Positions 1 to 5,409 of a DNA stretch of 5,409 bases are shown here, piece after piece; the stretch's first letter is position 1, and each line of letters opens with the position of its first letter. A program made the position numbers and the translations under genes. The stretch spans positions 1 through 5,409 of the forward strand of contig DFDL01000065.1 in assembly GCA_002367715.1 (NCBI GenBank), given 5' to 3'. This DNA is from Actinobacteria bacterium UBA3028 (GTDB lineage: Bacteria; Actinomycetota; Actinomycetes; Nanopelagicales; Nanopelagicaceae). The notes beneath the pieces are model-generated. The model saw nothing but the letters and a program-made list of their open reading frames with translations, did not search any database and was not told where the DNA came from.

Positions 1-299
1 TCGGCAGCCACATAACAGATGCAGCCCGCGAAGGAGATTCGTTGGCGATTGAAGCTTTAGAATCTTGTGGCGATTGGCTTGGAGCAGGAATTGCTACCCT
101 CTCAATGTTGTTTGATCCATCAATTGTCGTGATTGGCGGCGGAGTAGTTGATGCTGGCGATCTCCTTCTCGAACCTGCAAGACGGGCGATGCATCGCCAG
201 ATGCCTTTTGCTGGAAAGCACGAAGTGCCAGAGATAGTTGCAGCCAAGCTTGGAAATGACGCTGGCCTAGTTGGAGTAGCTGACCTGGCAAGGATTTAA
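1..299 (+). CDS. ROK-family glucokinase, C-terminal part (5' end outside window)
   Basis: This is the end of a ROK-family sugar kinase, most likely an ATP- or polyphosphate-dependent glucokinase that makes glucose-6-phosphate in the cytoplasm. The frame is open from base 3 to the TAA at 297-299 and gives about 98 residues, starting GSHITDAAREGD. The TTG at 42 is an internal Leu codon, not a start. Visible family marks are the segment LFDPSIVVIGGGV, which is the conserved glycine-rich ROK strand-turn near the C-terminus, and an ending of the type AGLVGVADLAR, which is very like Streptomyces GlkA as I recall it. The catalytic Asp and the zinc-binding Cys cluster of ROK kinases would lie upstream of the window, so substrate and phosphate donor cannot be judged here. 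Its stop codon overlaps the stop of the convergent hydrolase ORF in a shared TTAA, and no terminator is visible between them. Confidence 0.9.
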   Translation, partial: GSHITDAAREGDSLAIEALESCGDWLGAGIATLSMLFDPSIVVIGGGVVDAGDLLLEPARRAMHRQMPFAGKHEVPEIVAAKLGNDAGLVGVADLARI

Positions 300-1423
300 A
301 GCTCTACGCCATCTCCAAAATCGCTATCTGGTCTTGCTGATCGCCAAATATAAGTTGTTACTCCAGCAATAAATCCTAGAACTCCTGGCCATGGCCCCAT
401 TCCTAAGAGATCTATGCCAGTGAGAGCCCCAAATAATATGTAAGTACTTCCGCCTACTATTCCAAGAAGCGCAAACCTTGAAATCTGATCTGCAGGTTCA
501 AGTTTAGGATTTGGTGGCGTGAAGCCTTCAGGATCAAATTTCCTAGCATCCAACTCATCTAAATAGGTAGTTGGAGCTGATTCATCGAGTGAGAGTCCAG
601 AGACTATAGATTCAAATTCAGCATCGATTAATTCGCGCTCATCTGAATCAGACATAGATTCACCTCGCCGCAATTCGCCGGAGACCACATCTAGGATAAA
701 TGCGAGACTCTCCTCATTTAGAAGTTCGGCATCATAATCCAGAGCAACATTATGAAATGACTTCTCAAATACAATTTCGCGAATATCATTTGAGTAGACA
801 TTATCAATAATGGTCTCACTACATACCGGATGTACAACATGATCATTTAGTGAATATGCCACCATGAGCGGTAGATCTACTAGATAAAGATCGTGTTCAA
901 CAGTGCGCCACAACTTTCGTACCTGATTTAAACCCTTTAGTGGAATTCTCTCGTAACCATGTTTTATAGCTCCAGCTTTTGCAATATCTCCCATACCGCC
1001 CTGTATTGATGGCAGAAATAGCGAGAGCGCTGGTACCAAGTTAAATCTTCGGCGTTCATCGTAAATCGAGGCATTAAGTAAAATTGCACCGGCCAATTCA
1101 CTTCCACGAATCTGTGCGAGCCTAAGAGCTAGAGCGCCACCGACAGAGAATCCTGCAACAAAGATTTGATCACAGTGTTTCTTTAGCTCGAGAAATTCAT
1201 TTTCAATTACCTGATACCAATCTTCCCAATGAACTTTATTTAGATCACTCCAATGTGTTCCATGGCCTGCAAGGAGTGGAGCGAAAACAGTTAGCCCCTT
1301 CTCGTGCAATGAGAGTGCCCACGGTTTTATTGATGCTGGTGAACCGGTAAAGCCATGAATCATTAAAACTCCAGTTTTGCCCGCCAAAAGGCGCAAAGGG
1401 GCGATTTCTGGGATATTAGTCAC
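296..1423 (-). CDS. Alpha/beta hydrolase (Est30/monoacylglycerol lipase-like) fused in frame to a two-TM membrane protein
   Basis: Residues 1 to about 250 form an alpha/beta hydrolase of the carboxylesterase/lysophospholipase type, expected to cleave carboxyl esters such as monoacylglycerols. The sequence shows the oxyanion loop HGFTG (23-27), the nucleophile elbow GFSVG (Ser93), the acid in SLNDH (Asp194) and the His in KSFHNV (His224), so the triad is complete. Residues 257-375 look like a separate protein: an acidic start (MSDSDERELIDAEFESIV), a proline-rich FTPPNPKLEP stretch, two hydrophobic segments (about 315-337 and 339-360) and an acidic tail DFGDGVEL. I recall small actinobacterial membrane proteins of this layout, often as stand-alone genes. 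The start is GTG at 1423 with no convincing Shine-Dalgarno; the about 20 residues before HGFTG suit the family. The ORF is divergent from the acyltransferase. The hydrolase assignment is firm. Whether one protein or two is made is open. Confidence 0.88.
   Translation of the reverse strand: MTNIPEIAPLRLLAGKTGVLMIHGFTGSPASIKPWALSLHEKGLTVFAPLLAGHGTHWSDLNKVHWEDWYQVIENEFLELKKHCDQIFVAGFSVGGALALRLAQIRGSELAGAILLNASIYDERRRFNLVPALSLFLPSIQGGMGDIAKAGAIKHGYERIPLKGLNQVRKLWRTVEHDLYLVDLPLMVAYSLNDHVVHPVCSETIIDNVYSNDIREIVFEKSFHNVALDYDAELLNEESLAFILDVVSGELRRGESMSDSDERELIDAEFESIVSGLSLDESAPTTYLDELDARKFDPEGFTPPNPKLEPADQISRFALLGIVGGSTYILFGALTGIDLLGMGPWPGVLGFIAGVTTYIWRSARPDSDFGDGVEL
653..666 (-). promoter_or_regulatory. 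Internal ribosome-binding site and ATG inside the hydrolase ORF
   Basis: On the minus strand, GAGGTG (666-661) lies five bases before an in-frame ATG (655-653), which is codon 257 of the long ORF. This site is better than the one in front of the annotated GTG start. The codons after it read like a natural N-terminus (MSDSDEREL), and the part after it carries the two TM segments. Translation from here would give a 119-residue membrane protein ending at 296, either in addition to the long product or as the remains of a once separate gene. The site is seen in the sequence; its use is inferred. Confidence 0.55.
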
Positions 1424-1443
1424 GCTCAGATGGTGTCATAAGA

Positions 1444-1470
1444 ACGGGTTTAGGCATAAATTGAACCCGT
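1444..1470. repeat. 7-bp perfect inverted repeat in the hydrolase/plsC divergent spacer
   Basis: ACGGGTT (1444-1450) and AACCCGT (1464-1470) are exact reverse complements separated by 13 bases. The pair flanks the probable -10 element of the acyltransferase gene, and its right arm covers the first two bases of the GTG start. This is where a dimeric repressor could block the promoter. It could also form a hairpin in a transcript coming from the hydrolase side. The repeat is certain; an operator role is inferred from position only. Confidence 0.5.
1457..1468 (+). promoter_or_regulatory. Probable leaderless promoter (-10) of the acyltransferase gene
   Basis: TAAATT (1457-1462) fits the TANNNT -10 consensus and is followed by six bases and then the GTG start at 1469. 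Transcription would therefore begin at or next to the start codon, giving a leaderless mRNA, a common arrangement in actinobacteria. There is no Shine-Dalgarno sequence before this GTG, which supports the reading. No clear -35 box is seen. Confidence 0.5.
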
Positions 1471-2179
1471 GATTTACCAAGCGTTGAAGTCCTTCCTCAT
1501 TCCCATACTGACGGTGCTATTTAGGCCAAAGGTGACTGGGCTGCGAAATGTTCCACAATCCGGACCGGTAATAGTCGCCTCAAACCATCTTTCTTTTAGT
1601 GACTCAATTTTCATGCCACTCGTGGTTCCAAGGAAAGTCACCTTTCTAGCCAAGAGTGAGTACTTCACATCTCCGGGGATCAAAGGCTTCATTAAGAAAA
1701 TTACTTTTATAGCTCTGGGCCAAGTTCCCGTCGACCGTTCAGGCGGCAGGCGAAGTGAGGCCGCACTCTTAACTGGCCTTGAACTTCTGGCAGAGGGTGC
1801 TTGTATCGGAATCTATCCCGAAGGAACACGGTCTCCCGATGGAAAGTTATATAAGGGTCGCACGGGGATCGCGCGATTGGCCATCGAATCAGGCGCCGCA
1901 GTAGTTCCAGTAGCGATGTTTAACACCGCAGAGATTCAACCAACTGGCCAGGTGGTTCCAAAGGTGCAAAGAGTAGAGATGATCTTTGGTGAGCCGCTTT
2001 ATTACAAGGGCGACACCTCTGATTTGAAGCTGTTGCGTGAAATTACCGATGAGATTATGGAGAAGATCCAAGAAATCTCGAATCAAGAGTATGTAGATAT
2101 GTATGCATCAGAGGCAAAACTTATTTTAATGAAGAAGCGCCGCGATGAGGCTAGAGAGAAGAAGCGCGAAGAGGGTTAA
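1469..2179 (+). CDS. plsC: 1-acyl-sn-glycerol-3-phosphate acyltransferase (PlsC/LPLAT family)
   Basis: This is a membrane-associated acyltransferase of the PlsC/LPLAT family, expected to turn lysophosphatidic acid into phosphatidic acid in phospholipid synthesis. All four acyltransferase blocks are present in the 236 residues: NHLSFSD (39-45, catalytic His40 and Asp45), VPVDR (86-90), YPEGTRS (116-122, with the substrate-binding Glu-Gly-Thr) and VVPVAM (145-150). The N-terminal 20 residues are hydrophobic and may anchor the protein to the membrane. The last 15 or so are a charged Lys/Arg/Glu tail. The length is normal for the family. The GTG start is chosen because it begins right after a leaderless-type -10 and the N-terminus fits. 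Actinobacteria carry several paralogues, so acyl donor and exact acceptor are not certain. The gene is divergent from an ester hydrolase, which suggests lipid-related work on both sides. Its TAA touches the stop of the convergent nuclease gene. Confidence 0.92.
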   Translation: MIYQALKSFLIPILTVLFRPKVTGLRNVPQSGPVIVASNHLSFSDSIFMPLVVPRKVTFLAKSEYFTSPGIKGFIKKITFIALGQVPVDRSGGRRSEAALLTGLELLAEGACIGIYPEGTRSPDGKLYKGRTGIARLAIESGAAVVPVAMFNTAEIQPTGQVVPKVQRVEMIFGEPLYYKGDTSDLKLLREITDEIMEKIQEISNQEYVDMYASEAKLILMKKRRDEAREKKREEG

Positions 2180-2872
2180 TTATTTAGCGTTTAAGATTTC
2201 TACGCGCTTATCAATATATTTGCACTGCTCGCAATTTGCCTTAGCCTCTGGAACTGGCCCAGAAATCATCTTGATGAAATCTGTTAGGCGAGTATTTATG
2301 AGTCCAGGGCTTCGCTCACTAGGAAACCAGTTGCAGGATAGCTCTAAACCAAAGTTGCCTGATGAGTTGCCTCGCACTTTTACTGGAGACCAGACCAAGA
2401 GTCCGGCAGTAGAAACTTTAATCGGTGCATCCTTTGCGGGATTCTCCAGGGCGAAGGCATAGGCCTCTAGCTGTACTGCATAGAACTTAGACTTATTTGT
2501 GGGATTGGATTGGAATTTGCAGTCCACAATGCCAAATGTCCCATCTGGATGCTCCATTAGTAAGTCATACTTTCCGCGCACCGCATAAGGCGTAAGAACA
2601 CCATCAACTTCGATCGGTTTAGAGACCACCCACCCAGCATGCTTAAATACTTTTCCTTCTGGCATATCACTATTTAGTTCAGCCGCGCTCTTGCCAACAC
2701 AGGAGAGCTCTTGCATCTCGGCTAAATCGCCCACTAAAGGCATAAAGAGTGGAGCCTTTACTTGGTGGTTGTAGTAAAGCCAGAGACAGCGATGACAGTT
2801 GTCCCAGCCAAAAGTTAGGTCACTTGGACTGATAAATGCGCGAGCATCTTTTGAGAGAGTTATAGCTTCCAT
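2180..2872 (-). CDS. PD-(D/E)XK nuclease, RecB/Cas4-like, with paired CxxC motifs
   Basis: This 230-residue protein resembles the RecB-type PD-(D/E)XK nuclease domain as a stand-alone enzyme. The core is visible as GKYDLL (Asp103), then IVDCK (Asp117 and Lys119, the D-x-K pair) and QLEAYAFAL (Gln134, Tyr138), the QxxxY motif of the RecB/Cas4 branch. Flanking the core are CHRC near the N-terminus (Cys26, Cys29) and CEQC near the C-terminus (Cys214, Cys217). Cas4, AddB and Dna2 use Cys residues in these two places to hold a 4Fe-4S cluster, though usually in a 1+3 pattern, so a cluster or a zinc site here is inference. No helicase domain is attached and no cas genes are nearby. The ATG has a good GGAG five bases upstream. 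The gene lies 41 bases downstream of lysE on the same strand and probably shares its transcript. The DNA substrate is unknown; repair or recombination is the likely role. Confidence 0.8.
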   Translation of the reverse strand: MEAITLSKDARAFISPSDLTFGWDNCHRCLWLYYNHQVKAPLFMPLVGDLAEMQELSCVGKSAAELNSDMPEGKVFKHAGWVVSKPIEVDGVLTPYAVRGKYDLLMEHPDGTFGIVDCKFQSNPTNKSKFYAVQLEAYAFALENPAKDAPIKVSTAGLLVWSPVKVRGNSSGNFGLELSCNWFPSERSPGLINTRLTDFIKMISGPVPEAKANCEQCKYIDKRVEILNAK

Positions 2873-2913
2873 AATTACTCCTATTCTGCGCTATTGCACT
2901 GACATTGGCTCGG

Positions 2914-3606
2914 CTATAGGCCACGAGCCGCAGAGATTAATGTAAATAGGCCCAGAATTATCATCACAGTTCCACCTGCTATGCGCATTCGAACCAAGCG
3001 TCTAATCTCTGTTGCTAACCAATTACGAATCGTTCCAGCTAAGAGCCCCCAACCACCATCAGAGAAGAGCGCGATAATCGCAAATATAGCCCCCATTAAA
3101 ATTAATTGTGAAGTGACATAGCCAGCCTTGCGATCGACAAACTGCGGCAAAATAGCTGCAAAGAAGACCATACCCTTTGGGTTGAGGGCGCCGACCCAGT
3201 AACCCTCGCGCATTGATCGCAGAATTGAGGGTCTAATATCGCCCTGACTTGTCATATCACTTGCATGTATTTGGCTATGTTTTATTGCACTGATTCCTAA
3301 ATAAATTAGGTAGCCACCACCCAAGATTTGCACGCTAGTAAATGCAAGATCAGAGCGCTGCAATATTGGACCAAGTCCAATCGCAACTACTACTGAGAGC
3401 GAGAAGGCGCCAAGAACATTGCCGGCAACAGTAGCTACTGCAGTTGCCCTACCCCAAGCGATTGCTCGTGCGATGACAAAGAGCACCGATGGGCCAGGTG
3501 CCAAAATAATTATGATCGCCGCAATGCAGTACTCCCAGATCCTTGAGGGAATGACCACAAAATCAAACATGGCTGGGAGCCTACCTGCGCTCCTTTCGGC
3601 TTGCAT
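2914..3606 (-). CDS. LysE/RhtB-family amino-acid exporter
   Basis: This is an inner-membrane transporter of the LysE/RhtB superfamily, whose members export amino acids or related small metabolites. In the 230-residue version, the family signatures are LAPGPSVLFVIARA (35-48) in the first membrane segment, GGGYLIYLG (96-104) and LNPKGMVFFAAILPQFV (141-157). About six hydrophobic segments are seen, near 23-47, 54-82, 88-107, 137-155, 166-192 and 209-226. The substrate cannot be told from sequence. The start is uncertain. The ATG at 3606 adds a hydrophilic stretch of 12 residues not typical of the family and has GGAG only two bases upstream. The ATG at 3570 gives 218 residues with PGPS at position 25, close to the family norm, but only a weak AGGTAGG nine bases upstream. 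The gene is divergent from a PadR regulator across a repeat-bearing spacer, which suggests local control, and it leads into the nuclease gene. Confidence 0.88.
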   Translation of the reverse strand: MQAERSAGRLPAMFDFVVIPSRIWEYCIAAIIIILAPGPSVLFVIARAIAWGRATAVATVAGNVLGAFSLSVVVAIGLGPILQRSDLAFTSVQILGGGYLIYLGISAIKHSQIHASDMTSQGDIRPSILRSMREGYWVGALNPKGMVFFAAILPQFVDRKAGYVTSQLILMGAIFAIIALFSDGGWGLLAGTIRNWLATEIRRLVRMRIAGGTVMIILGLFTLISAARGL

Positions 3607-3627
3607 TTCTCCGATAAATCTAGTTTA

Positions 3628-3658
3628 ATATCTTTACGATATATCTTTACGATATATC
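3628..3658. repeat. Tandem 13-bp repeat with GATATATC palindromes; likely regulator operator
   Basis: The unit ATATCTTTACGAT occurs twice head to tail (3628-3640 and 3641-3653), and the next five bases (ATATC) begin a third copy. This makes two GATATATC palindromes exactly 13 bp apart (3638-3645, 3651-3658) and also ATATC-5 nt-GATAT inverted repeats. The array sits between the divergent lysE and padR genes, over the promoter zone of both. PadR-family proteins are dimers that often bind AT-rich dyads beside their own gene, so this is the natural candidate operator. The repeat is plain in the sequence; which protein binds it is inferred. Confidence 0.7.
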
Positions 3659-3660
3659 AT
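3633..3660 (+). promoter_or_regulatory. Candidate padR-ino1 promoter embedded in the repeat
   Basis: TTTACG (3633-3638) and TATCAT (3655-3660) have a 16-bp spacing and fit loose -35/-10 elements reading towards padR. The first GATATATC palindrome would lie between the two boxes. On the other strand, TAAACT (3627-3622) is a possible -10 for lysE, with the repeat at and above its -35 zone. Both are weak matches in AT-rich DNA and are offered as candidates only. Confidence 0.35.
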
Positions 3661-3699
3661 TGATTCTGCTCCATTTTGGCTCAAGGAAGGATCGAGATT

Positions 3700-4248
3700 A
3701 TGCGCTCACGTATTGAAGCTCTTGAATTCGCGCTACTTGGCCTACTCAGCCAAAATAATTTGCACGGCTATGAACTTCGCAAACGCCTGATTGCGATGTA
3801 TGGGCCATTTCGTGCGCTCTCGTTCTCAGTCCTCTACCCCCAGCTTCGAAGAATGTTAGAAGCGGGACTTGTCGAGGAGTCGACAGCTACGGCTCCATCT
3901 CAATCCCGGCGTCCACGAATCGTTTACGCAATCACAATTGATGGCAGAAAGAGATTTAGCAATCTAGCGGGAGATACAAGTCCGGAAGATTGGGATGATG
4001 AGAATTTTGAAGTTAGGTTTGCTTTTTTTAGTCCAACTCCACCATTTAATCGCGTGCAAATACTTGAAGGTCGACATCGGCGGCTTCTTGAAAAAGCAGC
4101 AATTCTTCGGAGTGGAATTTCCAAAGCTGCACAAACTTCAGAGGGGGCAGATAAGTACTTAACCGAATGGCGTAAGCATTTATTGGAATCTATTGAACGT
4201 GAAATCTCATGGTTGGAAGAGATGACTAAAATCGAAAGGAATAATTAG
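3700..4248 (+). CDS. PadR-family transcriptional regulator
   Basis: This is a 182-residue PadR-type winged-helix DNA-binding protein. The N-terminal HTH contains ALLGLLSQNNLHGYELRKRL (residues 11-30), the PadR signature, followed by SVLYPQLRRMLEAGLV (43-58, recognition region) and a basic wing RRPRIVYAITIDGRKRF (70-86). The C-terminal part (about 103-175) is a mostly helical dimerisation region of the long PadR/Vir type, rich in charged residues. I chose the ATG at 3700 over the in-frame TTG at 3676. It has AAGGAAGG ending nine bases upstream, and the family begins about 10 residues before the ALLGLL motif. The gene runs with no spacer into ino1, as I recall for mycobacteria (the Rv0047c-Rv0046c pair), so it probably controls inositol synthesis, itself and possibly the divergent lysE. 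The effector is unknown. Confidence 0.9.
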   Translation: MRSRIEALEFALLGLLSQNNLHGYELRKRLIAMYGPFRALSFSVLYPQLRRMLEAGLVEESTATAPSQSRRPRIVYAITIDGRKRFSNLAGDTSPEDWDDENFEVRFAFFSPTPPFNRVQILEGRHRRLLEKAAILRSGISKAAQTSEGADKYLTEWRKHLLESIEREISWLEEMTKIERNN

Positions 4249-5343
4249 TTGAATAATTCAATAAGTAAAGAAATTAGAGTTGCAATTGTTGGTGTAGGAA
4301 ACTGTGCAAATTCACTCATCCAAGGAGTTACTTACTACAAAGATGCCGCAGTTGATATAGAAATCCCAGGGCTTATGCATGCAGTCCTCGGTGGATATCA
4401 CATTAACAGTGTCAATTTTGTTGCGGCTTATGATGTTGATTCAAAGAAAGTCGGCCTTGATCTTGCTGATGCAATTTGGGCTAGTGAAAATAACACAATA
4501 AAGTTTGCTACAGTTGAGAAAACTGCAATCAAGGTTCAGCGCGGCCATACCTTTGATGGTTTGGGGCGTTACTATAAAGAGACAATCATTGAATCTAGCG
4601 AAGCGCCAGTTGATATTGTTGCAAATCTAAAAGCTGAAAAAGTAGATGTACTTATATGCTATTTACCTGTTGGCTCTGAGAAAGCAGCGAAGTTTTACGC
4701 GCAGTGCGCAATAGATGCGGGTGTTGCATTTGTAAATGCGCTACCAGTTTTTATAGCTTCAGATCCCGAATGGGCTGAGAAATTCACAAAAGCAGGAGTT
4801 CCAATTGTGGGAGATGATATAAAGTCTCAAGTTGGAGCCACAATTACTCACCGAATAATGGCAAAGTTATTTCAGGATCGAGGGGTTCACTTGGATCGTA
4901 CCTACCAATTAAATGTTGGTGGGAATATGGATTTCAAGAATATGCTTGAGCGCGATCGCCTAGAGTCGAAGAAAATCTCTAAGACACAATCTGTAACATC
5001 ACAATTAGATCATGACCTCGGAGCGAGGAATGTTCATATTGGTCCTTCCGACTATATTCCTTGGCTAGATGATCGTAAGTGGGCTTATGTAAGACTTGAA
5101 GGTCGAGCATTCGGTGATGTACCACTCAATCTAGAGTACAAACTAGAGGTATGGGATTCGCCAAACTCTGCTGGCGTAATAATTGACGCATTGCGTTGCG
5201 CAAAGATTGCTTTAGATCGTGGAATAGGTGGCCCGTTGCTCTCGCCGTCCAGTTACTTCATGAAATCTCCACCGGTTCAATACACTGATGAGCAAGCACA
5301 TAATCGGGTGGAAGAATTTATTGACGGAGCCATTGAGCGTTAA
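4249..5343 (+). CDS. ino1: Inositol-1-phosphate synthase (myo-inositol-3-phosphate synthase)
   Basis: This cytoplasmic NAD-dependent enzyme converts glucose-6-phosphate to 1L-myo-inositol-1-phosphate, the first step towards inositol, phosphatidylinositol and, in many actinobacteria, mycothiol. The 364 residues match the actinobacterial enzyme along their whole length as I remember it. Marks are [16 protein letters not shown] (11-26, Rossmann NAD loop), ASENNTIK (78-85), [16 protein letters not shown] (187-202), LNVGGNMDF (221-229), [10 protein letters not shown] (238-247, with the catalytic-region lysines), [19 protein letters not shown] (274-292) and WDSPNSAG (302-309). No key segment is missing. 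Translation starts at TTG 4249, directly after the padR stop, with AAAGGA eight bases upstream that lies inside padR. The two genes are therefore co-transcribed and probably translationally coupled. A hairpin terminator follows 27 bases after the stop. Confidence 0.97.
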   Translation: MNNSISKEIRVAIVGVGNCANSLIQGVTYYKDAAVDIEIPGLMHAVLGGYHINSVNFVAAYDVDSKKVGLDLADAIWASENNTIKFATVEKTAIKVQRGHTFDGLGRYYKETIIESSEAPVDIVANLKAEKVDVLICYLPVGSEKAAKFYAQCAIDAGVAFVNALPVFIASDPEWAEKFTKAGVPIVGDDIKSQVGATITHRIMAKLFQDRGVHLDRTYQLNVGGNMDFKNMLERDRLESKKISKTQSVTSQLDHDLGARNVHIGPSDYIPWLDDRKWAYVRLEGRAFGDVPLNLEYKLEVWDSPNSAGVIIDALRCAKIALDRGIGGPLLSPSSYFMKSPPVQYTDEQAHNRVEEFIDGAIER

Positions 5344-5370
5344 TTGATTTAGTAATTTATTTATACGCTA

Positions 5371-5405
5371 AGAGGCCCCTTGCTCCTTCGAGTTCGGGGC
5401 CTTTC
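5371..5405 (+). terminator. Rho-independent terminator after ino1
   Basis: AGGCCCC (5373-5379) pairs with GGGGCCT (5396-5402), and the stem can be lengthened by a G-T and an A-T pair at its base. The 16-base loop can form a small inner stem, CTC (5383-5385) with GAG (5390-5392). A short TTT run (5402-5404) follows, then TCCTCA to the window end. The GC-rich stem with a short T-run is typical of actinobacterial terminators and ends the padR-ino1 unit. Confidence 0.82.
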
Positions 5406-5409
5406 CTCA

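Noticed and set aside
94..291. 65-codon ORF on the - strand within the ROK gene
   Set aside because: It is antisense to conserved ROK sequence and shows no domain or start signal.
1474..1692. 72-codon ORF on the - strand within plsC
   Set aside because: It is a shadow frame of a well-supported acyltransferase, and the protein resembles no family.
2145..2462. 105-codon ORF on the + strand, opposite the nuclease gene
   Set aside because: It overlaps the plsC end and lies antisense to a gene with clear motifs. Its translation shows no recognisable domain, and it has no separate ribosome-binding site of note.
2180..2872. Cas4 of a CRISPR system
   Set aside because: There are no direct-repeat arrays, and neither cas1/cas2 nor any other cas gene lies in the window. 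The Cys layout is not that of Cas4, so a general RecB-like nuclease is the safer call.
2907..2929. Inverted repeat GGCTCG/CGAGCC at the lysE stop as a terminator
   Set aside because: The stem is only six pairs with an 11-base loop, it contains the lysE stop codon, and no T-run follows on the minus strand. The nuclease gene begins 41 bases on with its own ribosome-binding site, so read-through is more likely.
3676..3699. TTG 3676 as the padR start
   Set aside because: The AAGGAAGG site lies downstream of this TTG and serves ATG 3700. The extra eight residues are not typical of PadR N-termini.
3924..4124. 66-codon ORF on the - strand within padR
   Set aside because: It is a shadow frame antisense to the conserved PadR C-terminal region.

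Overview
The window looks like chromosomal DNA from a compact, low-GC actinobacterium. Judged by eye, its base composition is moderate, clearly below that of Streptomyces or Mycobacterium. Even so, the proteins resemble actinobacterial families: an Ino1 almost colinear with the mycobacterial enzyme, a GlkA-type ROK C-terminus, and the PadR-Ino1 gene pair. Tight gene packing, GTG/TTG starts and an apparently leaderless promoter fit the same picture. A streamlined freshwater actinobacterium (acI / Nanopelagicales type) is my best guess, but this is inference, not a search result.

Layout. Positions 1-299 (+) hold the C-terminal end of a ROK-family glucokinase. It is convergent with, and overlaps by 4 bases, a 375-codon ORF (296-1423, -) that joins an Est30/monoacylglycerol-lipase-like alpha/beta hydrolase to a small two-TM membrane protein. 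The junction carries a good internal ribosome-binding site and ATG. A 45-bp divergent spacer with a 7-bp inverted repeat and a leaderless-type promoter leads to a 1-acylglycerol-3-phosphate acyltransferase (plsC-like, 1469-2179, +). Its stop codon directly abuts that of a PD-(D/E)XK (RecB/Cas4-like) nuclease (2180-2872, -). A LysE/RhtB exporter (2914-3606, -) lies upstream of the nuclease on the same strand and probably shares its transcript.

A divergent spacer with a tandem 13-bp repeat containing GATATATC palindromes separates lysE from a PadR-family regulator (3700-4248, +). The regulator is followed with no spacer by inositol-1-phosphate synthase ino1 (4249-5343, +). A GC-rich hairpin terminator closes the padR-ino1 unit at 5371-5405.

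Functionally, the genes cover sugar phosphorylation (ROK), acyl-ester and phospholipid metabolism (hydrolase, acyltransferase), and inositol synthesis under a probable local regulator. Glucose-6-phosphate, the usual product of a ROK glucokinase, is also the substrate of Ino1, but the two genes are about 4 kb apart and no direct link is shown. Most genes are ordinary actinobacterial housekeeping. I see no defence island, mobile element, CRISPR array or RNA gene. The points most worth a second look are the hydrolase/membrane-protein fusion with its internal start, the PadR-lysE repeat operator, the CxxC...CxxC nuclease, and the palindrome over the plsC start.
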